This document shows positions 1 to 5,723 of a stretch of DNA of 8,447 bases, piece by piece. The translations under genes and the position numbers were made by a program. The DNA comes from Ruminococcus flavefaciens. GTDB taxonomy: Bacteria > Bacillota > Clostridia > Oscillospirales > Ruminococcaceae. Where the stretch lies: positions 1-8,447 of the forward strand of contig DEDQ01000018.1 in assembly GCA_002350065.1 (NCBI GenBank). Reading direction: 5' to 3'. The notes under the pieces are model-generated. The model saw nothing but the letters and a program-made list of their open reading frames with translations. It was not told where the DNA came from and searched no databases. Position 1 is the first letter of the stretch. Each line of letters opens with the position of its first letter.

Positions 1-4
1 TTTT

Positions 5-955
5 TTACTTCGTATTGTGTATGTCCCAACGGAAGGTCACGAATTTCGACGCCTTTGTAGTGTCGAGCATATTGTTGTTCTCGAGCTTTGAGATGTCGAG
101 ATAACGGTAATTCGTCTTTTCTTCCTTGTTGCCGAAAATACCTTTCAGCTTAGAGATAGCTCCGCTGGGCGACTTCTGCACTACCGTGCCGAGATGATGA
201 TTCTCTCTCATGAACGTGATGATATCTGCCGCCGTCGTGAGCAGCTTGTCGCAGACATTATACGTGCCCGCGTACTTGATATCGTCCGCATTCTTCAGAT
301 AGCAGAGTATGAAATCAACAAGATTGTGTACGCAGCAAAGCTGGAATCCATACTGTCCCTTGCCCGATACAAACTTTGTACCGTCCTTCGGGTCTGTTAT
401 CTTCGCGATAAGGTTTTCCGTGAAATTCAGCGTGTATACCGGAGGTATCCTTATTACACAGCATAGAACTTCCTTGTGGTGGAGCAATTCCGATACAAGC
501 GCCTTTTCGGCGTTATACTTCAGAACTGCATAGTTAGTTGTTGTCTTGATATCCGAATCTTCGCGTATCGGCTCGCGTGTCTTAGGGTATTCATATAACT
601 GAGCTGTACTTACAAGCACAATTTTTTCAACGTTCTCCGTCATCGCATAGTGGTATATAAACTTATCACACTGCTTCGATGCACCTATCTCCTTATCCGT
701 TACGATCGGACCAAGGTCGTTATCGACCGTAAAAGCGGCATGAATCAGAATATTTATCTTATAGCGATCGAAGATATCAGCTACAGCATTTTTGTCGGAC
801 GAGTCACACTGTTCAAACGAATAATTGAGCTTTCCGTCGTTGTACGGATCCTCATTCACGTCAGCAGCCACGACAGCAAAGCCCTTTTTAAGCAATCCGG
901 AGCATATGTGGCGTCCAATAAGCCCGCATCCACCTGTTACAAGAACTGTCTGCAT
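5..955 (-). CDS. NAD(P)-dependent epimerase/dehydratase family protein (extended SDR)
   Basis: A 316-residue protein of the extended short-chain dehydrogenase/reductase fold, the family that includes UDP-sugar 4-epimerases and dehydratases. The N-terminal Rossmann motif TGGCGLIG (residues 7-14, G8-x2-G11-x2-G14) binds NAD(P). A Ser-Thr pair sits at 116-117 in LVSTAQLY, and the catalytic Tyr-x3-Lys is Y142/K146 in NYAVLKYNAEK. The length is typical of the family. It is probably cytoplasmic and acts on a nucleotide sugar or related metabolite, but the C-terminal substrate-binding half gives no recognisable specificity. The start at 955 is supported by a strong Shine-Dalgarno (AAAGGAGG, 965-972) nine bases upstream and by a promoter at 1001-1029. 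It appears to be transcribed alone or as the first gene of a unit leaving the left edge. Family assignment is firm; substrate is unknown. Confidence 0.85.
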   Translation of the reverse strand: MQTVLVTGGCGLIGRHICSGLLKKGFAVVAADVNEDPYNDGKLNYSFEQCDSSDKNAVADIFDRYKINILIHAAFTVDNDLGPIVTDKEIGASKQCDKFIYHYAMTENVEKIVLVSTAQLYEYPKTREPIREDSDIKTTTNYAVLKYNAEKALVSELLHHKEVLCCVIRIPPVYTLNFTENLIAKITDPKDGTKFVSGKGQYGFQLCCVHNLVDFILCYLKNADDIKYAGTYNVCDKLLTTAADIITFMRENHHLGTVVQKSPSGAISKLKGIFGNKEEKTNYRYLDISKLENNNMLDTTKASKFVTFRWDIHNTK

Positions 956-1000
956 ACTTCATACCCTCCTTTCCTAAACGTATATATCCCTCAATTAAAT

Positions 1001-1029
1001 ATTATATCATATTTCGGAAACATTTGCAA
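1001..1029 (-). promoter_or_regulatory. Sigma-A-type promoter of the epimerase-like gene
   Basis: Read on the minus strand: -35 TTGCAA (1024-1029), a 17-base spacer, and -10 TATAAT (1001-1006). A transcription start near 994 is expected, giving a leader of about 39 bases before the ATG at 955. The match to the consensus and the spacing are very good. Its position, between the solute-binding protein stop and the epimerase start, means the epimerase need not depend on read-through. Confidence 0.75.
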
Positions 1030-1108
1030 TACCCTTTTTTTAAATTCCAAGAAGTTCTATATGCTCTGTATTCAGCCAAATGCACGCTCCGCGAAGAAGC
1101 AGATTTAC

Positions 1109-2506
1109 TTATTTCTTTTTATTTGCGTCCTCGATAAGAGTTGCGACCTGAGCCGATATTTTATCGTATGTCTCATTCCACGGCGTACCGTGTGAAGAAG
1201 CACGCAGCTCGTTGTCGAGGATAGTGCTGCAATCGTCGTTTACAGCGAGTGAGAAGTCGATAACAGGGTTCTCGTCAGCGAGACGCTGCATCTCGTTCTG
1301 CATCTCTACCATTTCGTCAGTCCAGCCGTAATCGGTGCGGAACTGCTCGTCGCCGAGGTCTCTTGTATCCTCATTCATGCGCGAGAAGCGCTTGCAGTCG
1401 AGGAATCTTGCGACTCCCTCGGGATTTGCTCCGCCCTTTATGAAGGTATAAGCCTCCATGCCGACGGGGATATAATACTCGTCAGCGTCGGGGTCCTTCG
1501 GCATAGGCACGAAGAATGCGTCGTCGCCGTAAATTTTCTTCCACTGCTCAGGCTCCTTGTAGAGCTCATACAGTCCGACGGGGTAGAACAGCATTTTGCC
1601 CTCGCCGACATACTCGGGGTGAACGTTCCAGCCGTAATCGCCCTCGCCGACGGCAACTCCGCCTATCTTGTGGATATCGAACATGAAGTTCTGAACGCGC
1701 TCCATAGCCGGGTCGCCGAGGTTATCGACGAGCTTGCCGTTCTCGAGCGTTATGCCCGGAACTCCGGTAGTTCCCATGAATGCCGACTGGAACCACCAGC
1801 CGTCAACGCCGTAGCGCTGATTGTCAACGTCAACGAACTTCTGTATCATCGACTCGAACGCATTCCAGTCCCACTTGCCCTGCTTGTAGAGGTCGGCAGG
1901 GTCGTCGAGACCTGCTTCCTCCATGGTCTTGCGGTTATAGATACAGCCTATATTGTCGCCGTTTGCCTGCAATATCGAAAGGTAGTGCTTATCGCCCCAC
2001 TTGTATCTGTCGTTGAGCTCCTTAACGTCCTGCCAGAGCTCGGAATCGTAGTCGATATACTCATCAGAGGGAACAAAGACGTCGTTGAGCGCTCCGCGCG
2101 GGATAGCATCCTTATCGCCGCCCCAGAAGAAATCTATACCCTCGCCGCCGAGCATCTTTGTCGAGAGCTCCTCATAGCGCTGATTCCAGTCTTTTATCTG
2201 AACGTACTCTATTTTTCCGCCGTATTTTTCCTCGAATATAACAAGCTCTATCGGTTTGGTCTTACCCGTCGAATCGGGGTTTATATCCCAGTTTGCAAAC
2301 CATTTTATAGTTTTGTTTGCGAGCTCTGTATCGGGAAGAAGGTCCGATTCAAGAGCAGCCTGTTTTATTTTTTCTCTTACATCTGCGGTAACGTCCGCGT
2401 CCGAATAATCCTTTGAGGAGGACGAATTCTTGCTGCTGCACGAAACAAGTGACATGGAAGCCGCTGCCACAAGCAGTGCAGAGATAAATGCCATTGTTTT
2501 TTTCAT
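1109..2506 (-). CDS. Carbohydrate ABC transporter substrate-binding lipoprotein
   Basis: A 465-residue extracellular solute-binding protein resembling family 1 (UgpB/MalE-like, COG1653), which delivers sugars to an ABC importer. Residues 1-22 form a lipoprotein signal peptide: MKK, a hydrophobic run, then lipobox L20-V-S-C23, with Cys23 the predicted lipidated residue. A Ser/Asn/Lys-rich tether follows (24-32). The mature domain is rich in Trp, Tyr, Asp and Glu (for example KWFANWDI, DFFWGGD, WNVHPEYVGEG), typical of sugar-binding clefts. It is preceded by a ribosome site (AAGGGG about nine bases before the ATG) and a consensus promoter at 2566-2595. No permease or ATP-binding gene adjoins it: the next gene downstream is an epimerase-like gene with its own promoter. 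It therefore looks like an orphan binding protein whose partners lie elsewhere. No clear intrinsic terminator was seen after the stop. The sugar cannot be told from sequence. Confidence 0.88.
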   Translation of the reverse strand: MKKTMAFISALLVAAASMSLVSCSSKNSSSSKDYSDADVTADVREKIKQAALESDLLPDTELANKTIKWFANWDINPDSTGKTKPIELVIFEEKYGGKIEYVQIKDWNQRYEELSTKMLGGEGIDFFWGGDKDAIPRGALNDVFVPSDEYIDYDSELWQDVKELNDRYKWGDKHYLSILQANGDNIGCIYNRKTMEEAGLDDPADLYKQGKWDWNAFESMIQKFVDVDNQRYGVDGWWFQSAFMGTTGVPGITLENGKLVDNLGDPAMERVQNFMFDIHKIGGVAVGEGDYGWNVHPEYVGEGKMLFYPVGLYELYKEPEQWKKIYGDDAFFVPMPKDPDADEYYIPVGMEAYTFIKGGANPEGVARFLDCKRFSRMNEDTRDLGDEQFRTDYGWTDEMVEMQNEMQRLADENPVIDFSLAVNDDCSTILDNELRASSHGTPWNETYDKISAQVATLIEDANKKK

Positions 2507-2539
2507 CTGATTAGCCCCTTTTTATGTATTTGCCCGCTA

Positions 2540-2549
2540 TGCGAGCGCA
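2540..2549. promoter_or_regulatory. Possible operator: small inverted repeat in the solute-binding protein leader
   Basis: The decamer TGCG-AG-CGCA is an inverted repeat with a two-base centre, located between the predicted transcription start (about 2559) and the ribosome site of the solute-binding protein gene. LacI-family and catabolite-control operators are often GC-centred palindromes at such positions, and the surrounding 14 bases only partly match a cre site. The repeat is short and could be chance. Confidence 0.22.
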
Positions 2550-2565
2550 CTCACGGATTTTCTTT

Positions 2566-2595
2566 ATTATAACATTTTCCGAGACGCCATGTCAA
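2566..2595 (-). promoter_or_regulatory. Consensus sigma-A promoter of the solute-binding protein gene
   Basis: Minus-strand -35 TTGACA (2590-2595) and -10 TATAAT (2566-2571) are both exact consensus hexamers, separated by 18 bases, one more than optimal. A start near 2559 gives a leader of about 53 bases. This is the strongest promoter by consensus in the window. With such hexamers, control by a repressor or by spacing would be expected, because a sugar-binding protein is usually inducible. Confidence 0.8.
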
Positions 2596-2657
2596 TATCC
2601 AAATTTCATATAAATTATGTAAAATTTTAGTGGTTTTGCTGTGTTATTATATTCATC

Positions 2658-2687
2658 GTTTACAAAATGTAAACAAAACTTACAAAA
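2658..2687. repeat. AT-rich palindrome and direct repeat upstream of the solute-binding protein promoter
   Basis: GTTTAC-AAAAT-GTAAAC (2658-2674) is a perfect six-base inverted repeat with a five-base centre. The octamer TTACAAAA occurs at 2660-2667 and again at 2680-2687, exactly 20 bases apart, about two helical turns. It lies about 63 bases upstream of the -35 of the solute-binding protein gene and downstream of the MetH-activation gene. No T-tract follows the hairpin on either strand, so it does not look like an intrinsic terminator. The 2507-2714 intergenic region otherwise holds only AT-rich sequence, the promoter and the leader. Confidence 0.35.
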
Positions 2688-2714
2688 CTATTTCTTATTT
2701 TAATCATTTTAAAT

Positions 2715-3386
2715 TTACAATTTGCAGCTCCCATTCCCATCTTTCGAGAATGCACATCTGCCGTGCATACTGCACTCGGCACAGCCTCCCTTTTTACGGT
2801 GTACGGACGGGTCGGCGGATATGCCGATTATCGCCGTGACCGACTTCGAGGGTATCAGCAGCGAATCTGCCGTAACGGTCAGACCTATCCTGCGCTGAGC
2901 ATTCAGTGCGAGCAGGAGCTCCTTTTGCAGGGATATCGGCAAATCGCCGTATCCCGGACTGAAACGCCATGTACGGCTCGCGCTGCTGCCGGAGAATATC
3001 TCCTGCTCTGCCCTGTCGCAGACCTGCTCTATCGCGGCGCTGCAAAGGCAGTCGAATGCGAGCGATTCCGTCATATCTGTAACAGCCGCCTGACGTATGA
3101 GCTTATCCGCCTCCGCAGAAACGGTCGCGGCGAAAATTACTGCACGCGGACAGCCTGCAAGATGCCGGCGGATATCCTCGCCCGTGAGGGGAACATTAAC
3201 GCCGCTGAGATGAACTCCGTCATCGGCAAAGGTCACATCTACCTCGCGGTAAACATATGCCGGACGCAGCTTCGCCCGCACTATCGGCTCGCAGCGGTCG
3301 AGTATCGCCGCAATGCGCTCGTCGGGCTCGCCGCGGACTCCCATATAGCGTGCGGCTTCGCTTTTCGATACCGGGGAAAGCTCCAT
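2715..3386 (-). CDS. Stand-alone methionine synthase (MetH) reactivation-domain protein
   Basis: A 223-residue protein resembling the C-terminal S-adenosylmethionine-binding activation domain of cobalamin-dependent methionine synthase, which reductively methylates oxidised cob(II)alamin to restore activity. Diagnostic features are the R-x3-G-Y motif (RFSPGY, R141-Y146) that binds AdoMet in MetH, and a later P-S-K-S-V-T segment (179-184) resembling the P-x2-S-V-S-G stretch of MetH. The tail carries four cysteines (C202, C205, C211, C221) in a C-x2-C-x5-C arrangement, possibly metal- or cluster-binding. Its ATG shares one base with the metF stop (TAATG), indicating translational coupling, and no strong ribosome site precedes it. 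Pairing with metF, which makes the methyl donor 5-methyl-THF for MetH, supports the role. In many Clostridia the MetH core lacks this domain and it is supplied separately, which I infer applies here. The metH core gene is not in the window. Confidence 0.82.
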   Translation of the reverse strand: MELSPVSKSEAARYMGVRGEPDERIAAILDRCEPIVRAKLRPAYVYREVDVTFADDGVHLSGVNVPLTGEDIRRHLAGCPRAVIFAATVSAEADKLIRQAAVTDMTESLAFDCLCSAAIEQVCDRAEQEIFSGSSASRTWRFSPGYGDLPISLQKELLLALNAQRRIGLTVTADSLLIPSKSVTAIIGISADPSVHRKKGGCAECSMHGRCAFSKDGNGSCKL

Positions 3387-4246
3387 TACGCTTCGATAAT
3401 GCCCGAAACTGCGTCGCTTATCTTGCGTGCAACGTAGGCATTGTTCATCGTGTAGAGGTGTATTCCGTCAACTCCGCTCGCTGCGAGGTCGACTATCTGA
3501 TTTATCGCGTAGGCGATCCCGGCATCGCGGAGAGCCTCGGGATTGTGCTCGTAGCGCTGCATTATCTTAACGAATTTGCGCGGCAGACTTGCTCCGCAGG
3601 TAGTGACCATGCGCTCAATCATGTTCTTGTTGACAACGGGCATGATGCCGGCTTCGATAGGCACATTTATACCCGCTGCAGCCGCCTTGTCGCGGAAATC
3701 GTAGAAGCTGTCGTTGTCGAAAAATAGCTGAGTTATAAGGTGGTCCGCGCCCGCATCGACCTTTATCCTGAGGTTTTCGATATCCTCCTCGAGCGTCTCA
3801 GCGTCGGGGTGACATTCGGGATAGCAGGCTCCGGCGATGTCGAAATCGCCCTTGCTGCGGAGGTATGAGATAAGGTCGCTCGCGTGGAGGAAGTCCTTGA
3901 CCGGCGGTATATCAGGATTTATATCGCCGCGCAGCGCGAGGATATGGTCGATTCCGCGCTTTTCAGCCTCAGCGAGAGTGGCGTCTATCTCCGCCTTTGT
4001 GAAGTTGATACAGGGCAGATGAAGCACCGGTATAATGCCGCTCTCCTTTATTTTAGAGGCGATATCGAGTGCAAAGCGGCTGTTGCCGCTTCCGCCTGCG
4101 CCGAATGTAACGCTGATGAAGTCGGGTCTGAGTCCGCCGAGCTCGCCGAGAGTCTGATAGATAACGTCGATAGAGCTGGTCTTTTTCGGCGGAAAGACCT
4201 CGAACGAGAATACAGTTTTATCTTTGAATTTATCTTTGACCTTCAT
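3386..4246 (-). CDS. metF: 5,10-methylenetetrahydrofolate reductase
   Basis: A 286-residue flavoprotein that reduces 5,10-methylene-THF to 5-methyl-THF, the methyl donor for methionine synthase. Length and motifs match bacterial MetF: FSFEVFPP near the N-terminus (E16, equivalent to the catalytic Glu28 of E. coli MetF), VTFGAGGS (47-53), ALRGD (104-108, D108 equivalent to the flavin-contacting Asp120), YPE(C)HP (142-147) and TQLFFD (172-177, Q173 equivalent to Gln183). The ATG at 4246 is preceded by AAAGGA with a seven-base gap. It is first in a two-gene unit: its TAA overlaps the ATG of the MetH-activation protein. A likely promoter lies at 4288-4316. No S-box or T-box leader was recognised in the short upstream region, so control by methionine is not evident from sequence. 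Confidence 0.95.
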   Translation of the reverse strand: MKVKDKFKDKTVFSFEVFPPKKTSSIDVIYQTLGELGGLRPDFISVTFGAGGSGNSRFALDIASKIKESGIIPVLHLPCINFTKAEIDATLAEAEKRGIDHILALRGDINPDIPPVKDFLHASDLISYLRSKGDFDIAGACYPECHPDAETLEEDIENLRIKVDAGADHLITQLFFDNDSFYDFRDKAAAAGINVPIEAGIMPVVNKNMIERMVTTCGASLPRKFVKIMQRYEHNPEALRDAGIAYAINQIVDLAASGVDGIHLYTMNNAYVARKISDAVSGIIEA

Positions 4247-4287
4247 AGTTTTATCCTTTCGATTTTTAAATCAAGCAGTTTGAGTGC

Positions 4288-4316
4288 ATTTTGTTATGTG
4301 ACGTTCGCAATTGCAA
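4288..4316 (-). promoter_or_regulatory. Candidate promoter of metF
   Basis: Minus-strand TTGCAA (4311-4316), a 17-base spacer and CAAAAT (4288-4293, four of six matches to TATAAT). It would start transcription near 4281 and leave a leader of about 34 bases. The same -35 hexamer and spacing occur at three better promoters in this window, but this -10 is weak. The 4247-4343 gap holds nothing else recognisable. Confidence 0.4.
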
Positions 4317-4343
4317 ATTATGTCGTCCGATATGTGCTTTTGC

Positions 4344-5015
4344 TCAGTCGATAGACCAGTCTATCGGCTCGAGCCCGTGGCTGCTGAGAAATTCATTCGC
4401 CTTTGAGAAGTGACGGCAGCCGAAAAAGCCGTTATACGCCGAGAGCGGACTCGGGTGAGCGGACTTCAGCACGAGATGCGCCGGATTAGTGATGAACTGC
4501 TGCTTCGCCTTTGCATCACTGCCCCAGAGCATGAACACCATCGGCTTTTCGCGCAGATTAAGGAGCTGTATCACGTCCGTAGTGAACTGCTCCCAGCCCT
4601 GATTGCGGTGACTGCGCGGCTGATTAGCTCTTACCGTGAGCACGGAATTGAGCAGGAGCACGCCATTTCCCGCCCATTTTGTGAGCTCTCCGTGCTTGCC
4701 GAGGTTGTCGATGCCGACGTCGTCGCGTATCTCCTTGAATATGTTTATGAGCGAAGGCGGCGGAGCTATTCCCTTCCGGACGGAAAAACTCAGTCCGTGA
4801 GCCTGTCCCTCGCCGTGGTAGGGGTCCTGACCGATGATAACGCACTTCACATCGTTGTAGGAAGTGTACTTCAGCGCGTTGAAGATATCATACATTCCCG
4901 GGAAAATCCTCTGCGTGCTGTACTCTTTTTTCAGAAATTCGCGCAGACGGAGATAATACTCTTTGGTGAACTCGTCCTTCAGGAGCTCGTCCCATTCGTT
5001 TCCGAAATTAACCAT
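4344..5015 (-). CDS. ung: Uracil-DNA glycosylase (family 1)
   Basis: A 223-residue enzyme that removes uracil from DNA to start base-excision repair. The family 1 signatures are all present: water-activating loop GQDPYHG (62-68, catalytic D64), the uracil-recognition stretch LLLNSVLTV (120-128, N123), and HPSPLSAYNGFFGC (177-190, catalytic H177 and minor-groove intercalating L181). An in-frame ATG exists 12 bases upstream at 5027, but the sequence GGAGG (5021-5025) lies five bases before the ATG at 5015, so the Shine-Dalgarno overlaps the upstream ATG and 5015 is chosen. A terminator-like hairpin with a T-run ends immediately before this ribosome site, so expression may rely on read-through from the upstream membrane-protein gene. 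The last codons contain an 8-base inverted repeat (4349-4366). No clear intrinsic terminator follows. Confidence 0.96.
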   Translation of the reverse strand: MVNFGNEWDELLKDEFTKEYYLRLREFLKKEYSTQRIFPGMYDIFNALKYTSYNDVKCVIIGQDPYHGEGQAHGLSFSVRKGIAPPPSLINIFKEIRDDVGIDNLGKHGELTKWAGNGVLLLNSVLTVRANQPRSHRNQGWEQFTTDVIQLLNLREKPMVFMLWGSDAKAKQQFITNPAHLVLKSAHPSPLSAYNGFFGCRHFSKANEFLSSHGLEPIDWSID

Positions 5016-5020
5016 TATAG

Positions 5021-5025
5021 CCTCC
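5021..5025 (-). promoter_or_regulatory. Ribosome binding site that decides the ung start
   Basis: GGAGG on the minus strand, five bases before the ATG at 5015. It overlaps the alternative upstream ATG (5025-5027), which has only the T-run of a hairpin before it and so no ribosome site of its own. Confidence 0.8.
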
Positions 5026-5027
5026 AT

Positions 5028-5069
5028 AAAAAATATGGGACAGCAGAGTTTTCATTGTTGTGCTGTCCC
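5028..5069 (-). terminator. Intrinsic terminator/attenuator between the membrane-protein gene and ung
   Basis: Minus-strand stem GGGACAGCA (5061-5069) pairs with TGCTGTCCC (5037-5045), nine base pairs with a 15-base loop. It is followed by ATA and then six T (5028-5033). It starts six bases after the upstream stop codon and its T-run ends two bases before the ung Shine-Dalgarno. It should reduce transcription into ung, which shows no convincing promoter of its own. Confidence 0.72.
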
Positions 5070-5075
5070 GGAATT

Positions 5076-5570
5076 TCAGTTGTTGTAGACTGTGTCCTCG
5101 TAGTATTTGAACTTGACAAGGGTGTTTCTCTTGTATGTAAGCGAGCCCTGCTGATTGAAGGGTATCCTGTCGTAAGCCTGACGCGAACACTCGACCTTTA
5201 TCTTCTGACCCTTACGGGAGAGGAAAACGAGCTCGTAATACTCGTCGACGAGCTTCTGCTGACCTGTGCTCTCGATTATGCGGAGGCGGTCGTCGCATTT
5301 GCGAATGAGAGTTGCCATTTCGACGATAGGCTCAGAGGTCTTTTTCTGCTGGGGCTCTTCCGGTCTGCGTCTGTCGGGACGTCCGCCGGACTTTTGCGGA
5401 ACGGCTCCTTCATTTTCCTCGAGGAAGATGTTCATGAACTTCATAAACGGGCTCTTGCCGCCGAAGAGGAGTATCACGAGAAGCAGTACGACAACAATTG
5501 CTCCAAGCAGAATGAAAAGGTTCTTCATCTGCGGAGTTAAGGTAACAAGCGCTGCCATCTGAGGTGTCAT
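5076..5570 (-). CDS. Small single-pass membrane protein of unknown function
   Basis: A 164-residue protein not confidently recognised. Residues 1-15 are a short N-terminal stretch, then a strongly hydrophobic membrane span of about 20 residues (NLFILLGAIVVVLLLVILLF) is followed by a basic, Pro/Arg-rich linker (RPDRRRPEEPQQKK). A soluble C-terminal domain of about 80 residues contains VDEYYELVFLSRKGQKIKV and ends in a hydrophobic/aromatic strand. The pattern of a beta-rich domain behind one membrane span, with Tyr-x6-Gln-Gly-x-Leu near the end, faintly recalls DUF2500-like (YhhM) proteins; this is a guess. The ATG at 5570 is chosen because AAAGG (5581-5585) sits about ten bases upstream. A GTG 24 bases further out lies inside a leader hairpin and lacks a ribosome site. 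It has its own promoter (5627-5655) and is followed by a hairpin terminator before ung. Confidence 0.75.
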   Translation of the reverse strand: MTPQMAALVTLTPQMKNLFILLGAIVVVLLLVILLFGGKSPFMKFMNIFLEENEGAVPQKSGGRPDRRRPEEPQQKKTSEPIVEMATLIRKCDDRLRIIESTGQQKLVDEYYELVFLSRKGQKIKVECSRQAYDRIPFNQQGSLTYKRNTLVKFKYYEDTVYNN

Positions 5571-5593
5571 TTTTGTGTTTCCTTTCTTTTTCA

Positions 5594-5609
5594 CGGCTTA
5601 GATAAGCCG
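5594..5609 (-). promoter_or_regulatory. Hairpin in the leader of the membrane-protein gene
   Basis: CGGCTTA (5603-5609 on the minus strand) and TAAGCCG (5594-5600) form a seven-base inverted repeat with a two-base centre, practically a six-pair stem with a four-base loop. It lies in the predicted 5' leader, eight bases before the ribosome site. No T-run follows, so a role in mRNA stability or ribosome access is more likely than termination. Confidence 0.4.
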
Positions 5610-5626
5610 ATAATAATCCACTATCT

Positions 5627-5655
5627 ATTATATAATATTTTCTGTGAATTTGCAA
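5627..5655 (-). promoter_or_regulatory. Promoter of the membrane-protein gene
   Basis: Minus-strand -35 TTGCAA (5650-5655), a 17-base spacer and -10 TATAAT (5627-5632), with an expected start near 5620. Its -35 lies only seven bases from the -35 of the opposing ttcA promoter. Confidence 0.75.
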
Positions 5656-5662
5656 GATATAT

Positions 5663-5691
5663 TTGCAATTTTCTGCGATATGCTGTATAAT
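5663..5691 (+). promoter_or_regulatory. Promoter of the ttcA-like gene
   Basis: Plus-strand -35 TTGCAA (5663-5668), a 17-base spacer and -10 TATAAT (5686-5691). A start near 5698 would give a short leader of about 26 bases carrying the ribosome site at 5714-5717. It is back-to-back with the minus-strand promoter at 5627-5655. Confidence 0.78.
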
Positions 5692-5713
5692 TATCAGTAA
5701 AGCACACTAAATT

Positions 5714-5717
5714 GGAG
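5714..5717 (+). promoter_or_regulatory. Ribosome binding site that decides the ttcA start
   Basis: GGAG six bases before the ATG at 5724. An in-frame TTG at 5712 overlaps this site and has no ribosome site of its own, so the four extra N-terminal residues it would add are rejected. Confidence 0.75.
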
Positions 5718-5723
5718 AAAAAT

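Noticed and set aside
1030..1108. Terminator downstream of the solute-binding protein gene
   Set aside because: There is an A/T run near 1036-1045 but no convincing GC-rich stem beside it.
1619..2416. Plus-strand open frame of 265 codons antisense to the solute-binding protein
   Set aside because: Shadow of a convincing lipoprotein gene, with no ribosome site or promoter of its own seen.
2763..3437. Plus-strand open frame of 224 codons over the MetH-activation gene
   Set aside because: The minus strand has the RFSPGY motif and coupling to metF; the antisense frame is compositional.
4247..4343. SAM or T-box riboswitch ahead of metF
   Set aside because: The predicted leader is only about 34 bases and contains no conserved aptamer or hairpin-terminator.
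4349..4366. Perfect 8-base inverted repeat (CGATAGAC/GTCTATCG) at the end of ung as a terminator
   Set aside because: It has only a two-base centre, no T-run on either strand, and is explained by the repeated Ile-Asp codons near the C-terminus.
4410..5540. Long plus-strand open frame of 376 codons antisense to ung and the membrane-protein gene
   Set aside because: The opposite strand carries unmistakable ung motifs; the antisense translation has no recognisable domain and crosses the terminator and two real genes.
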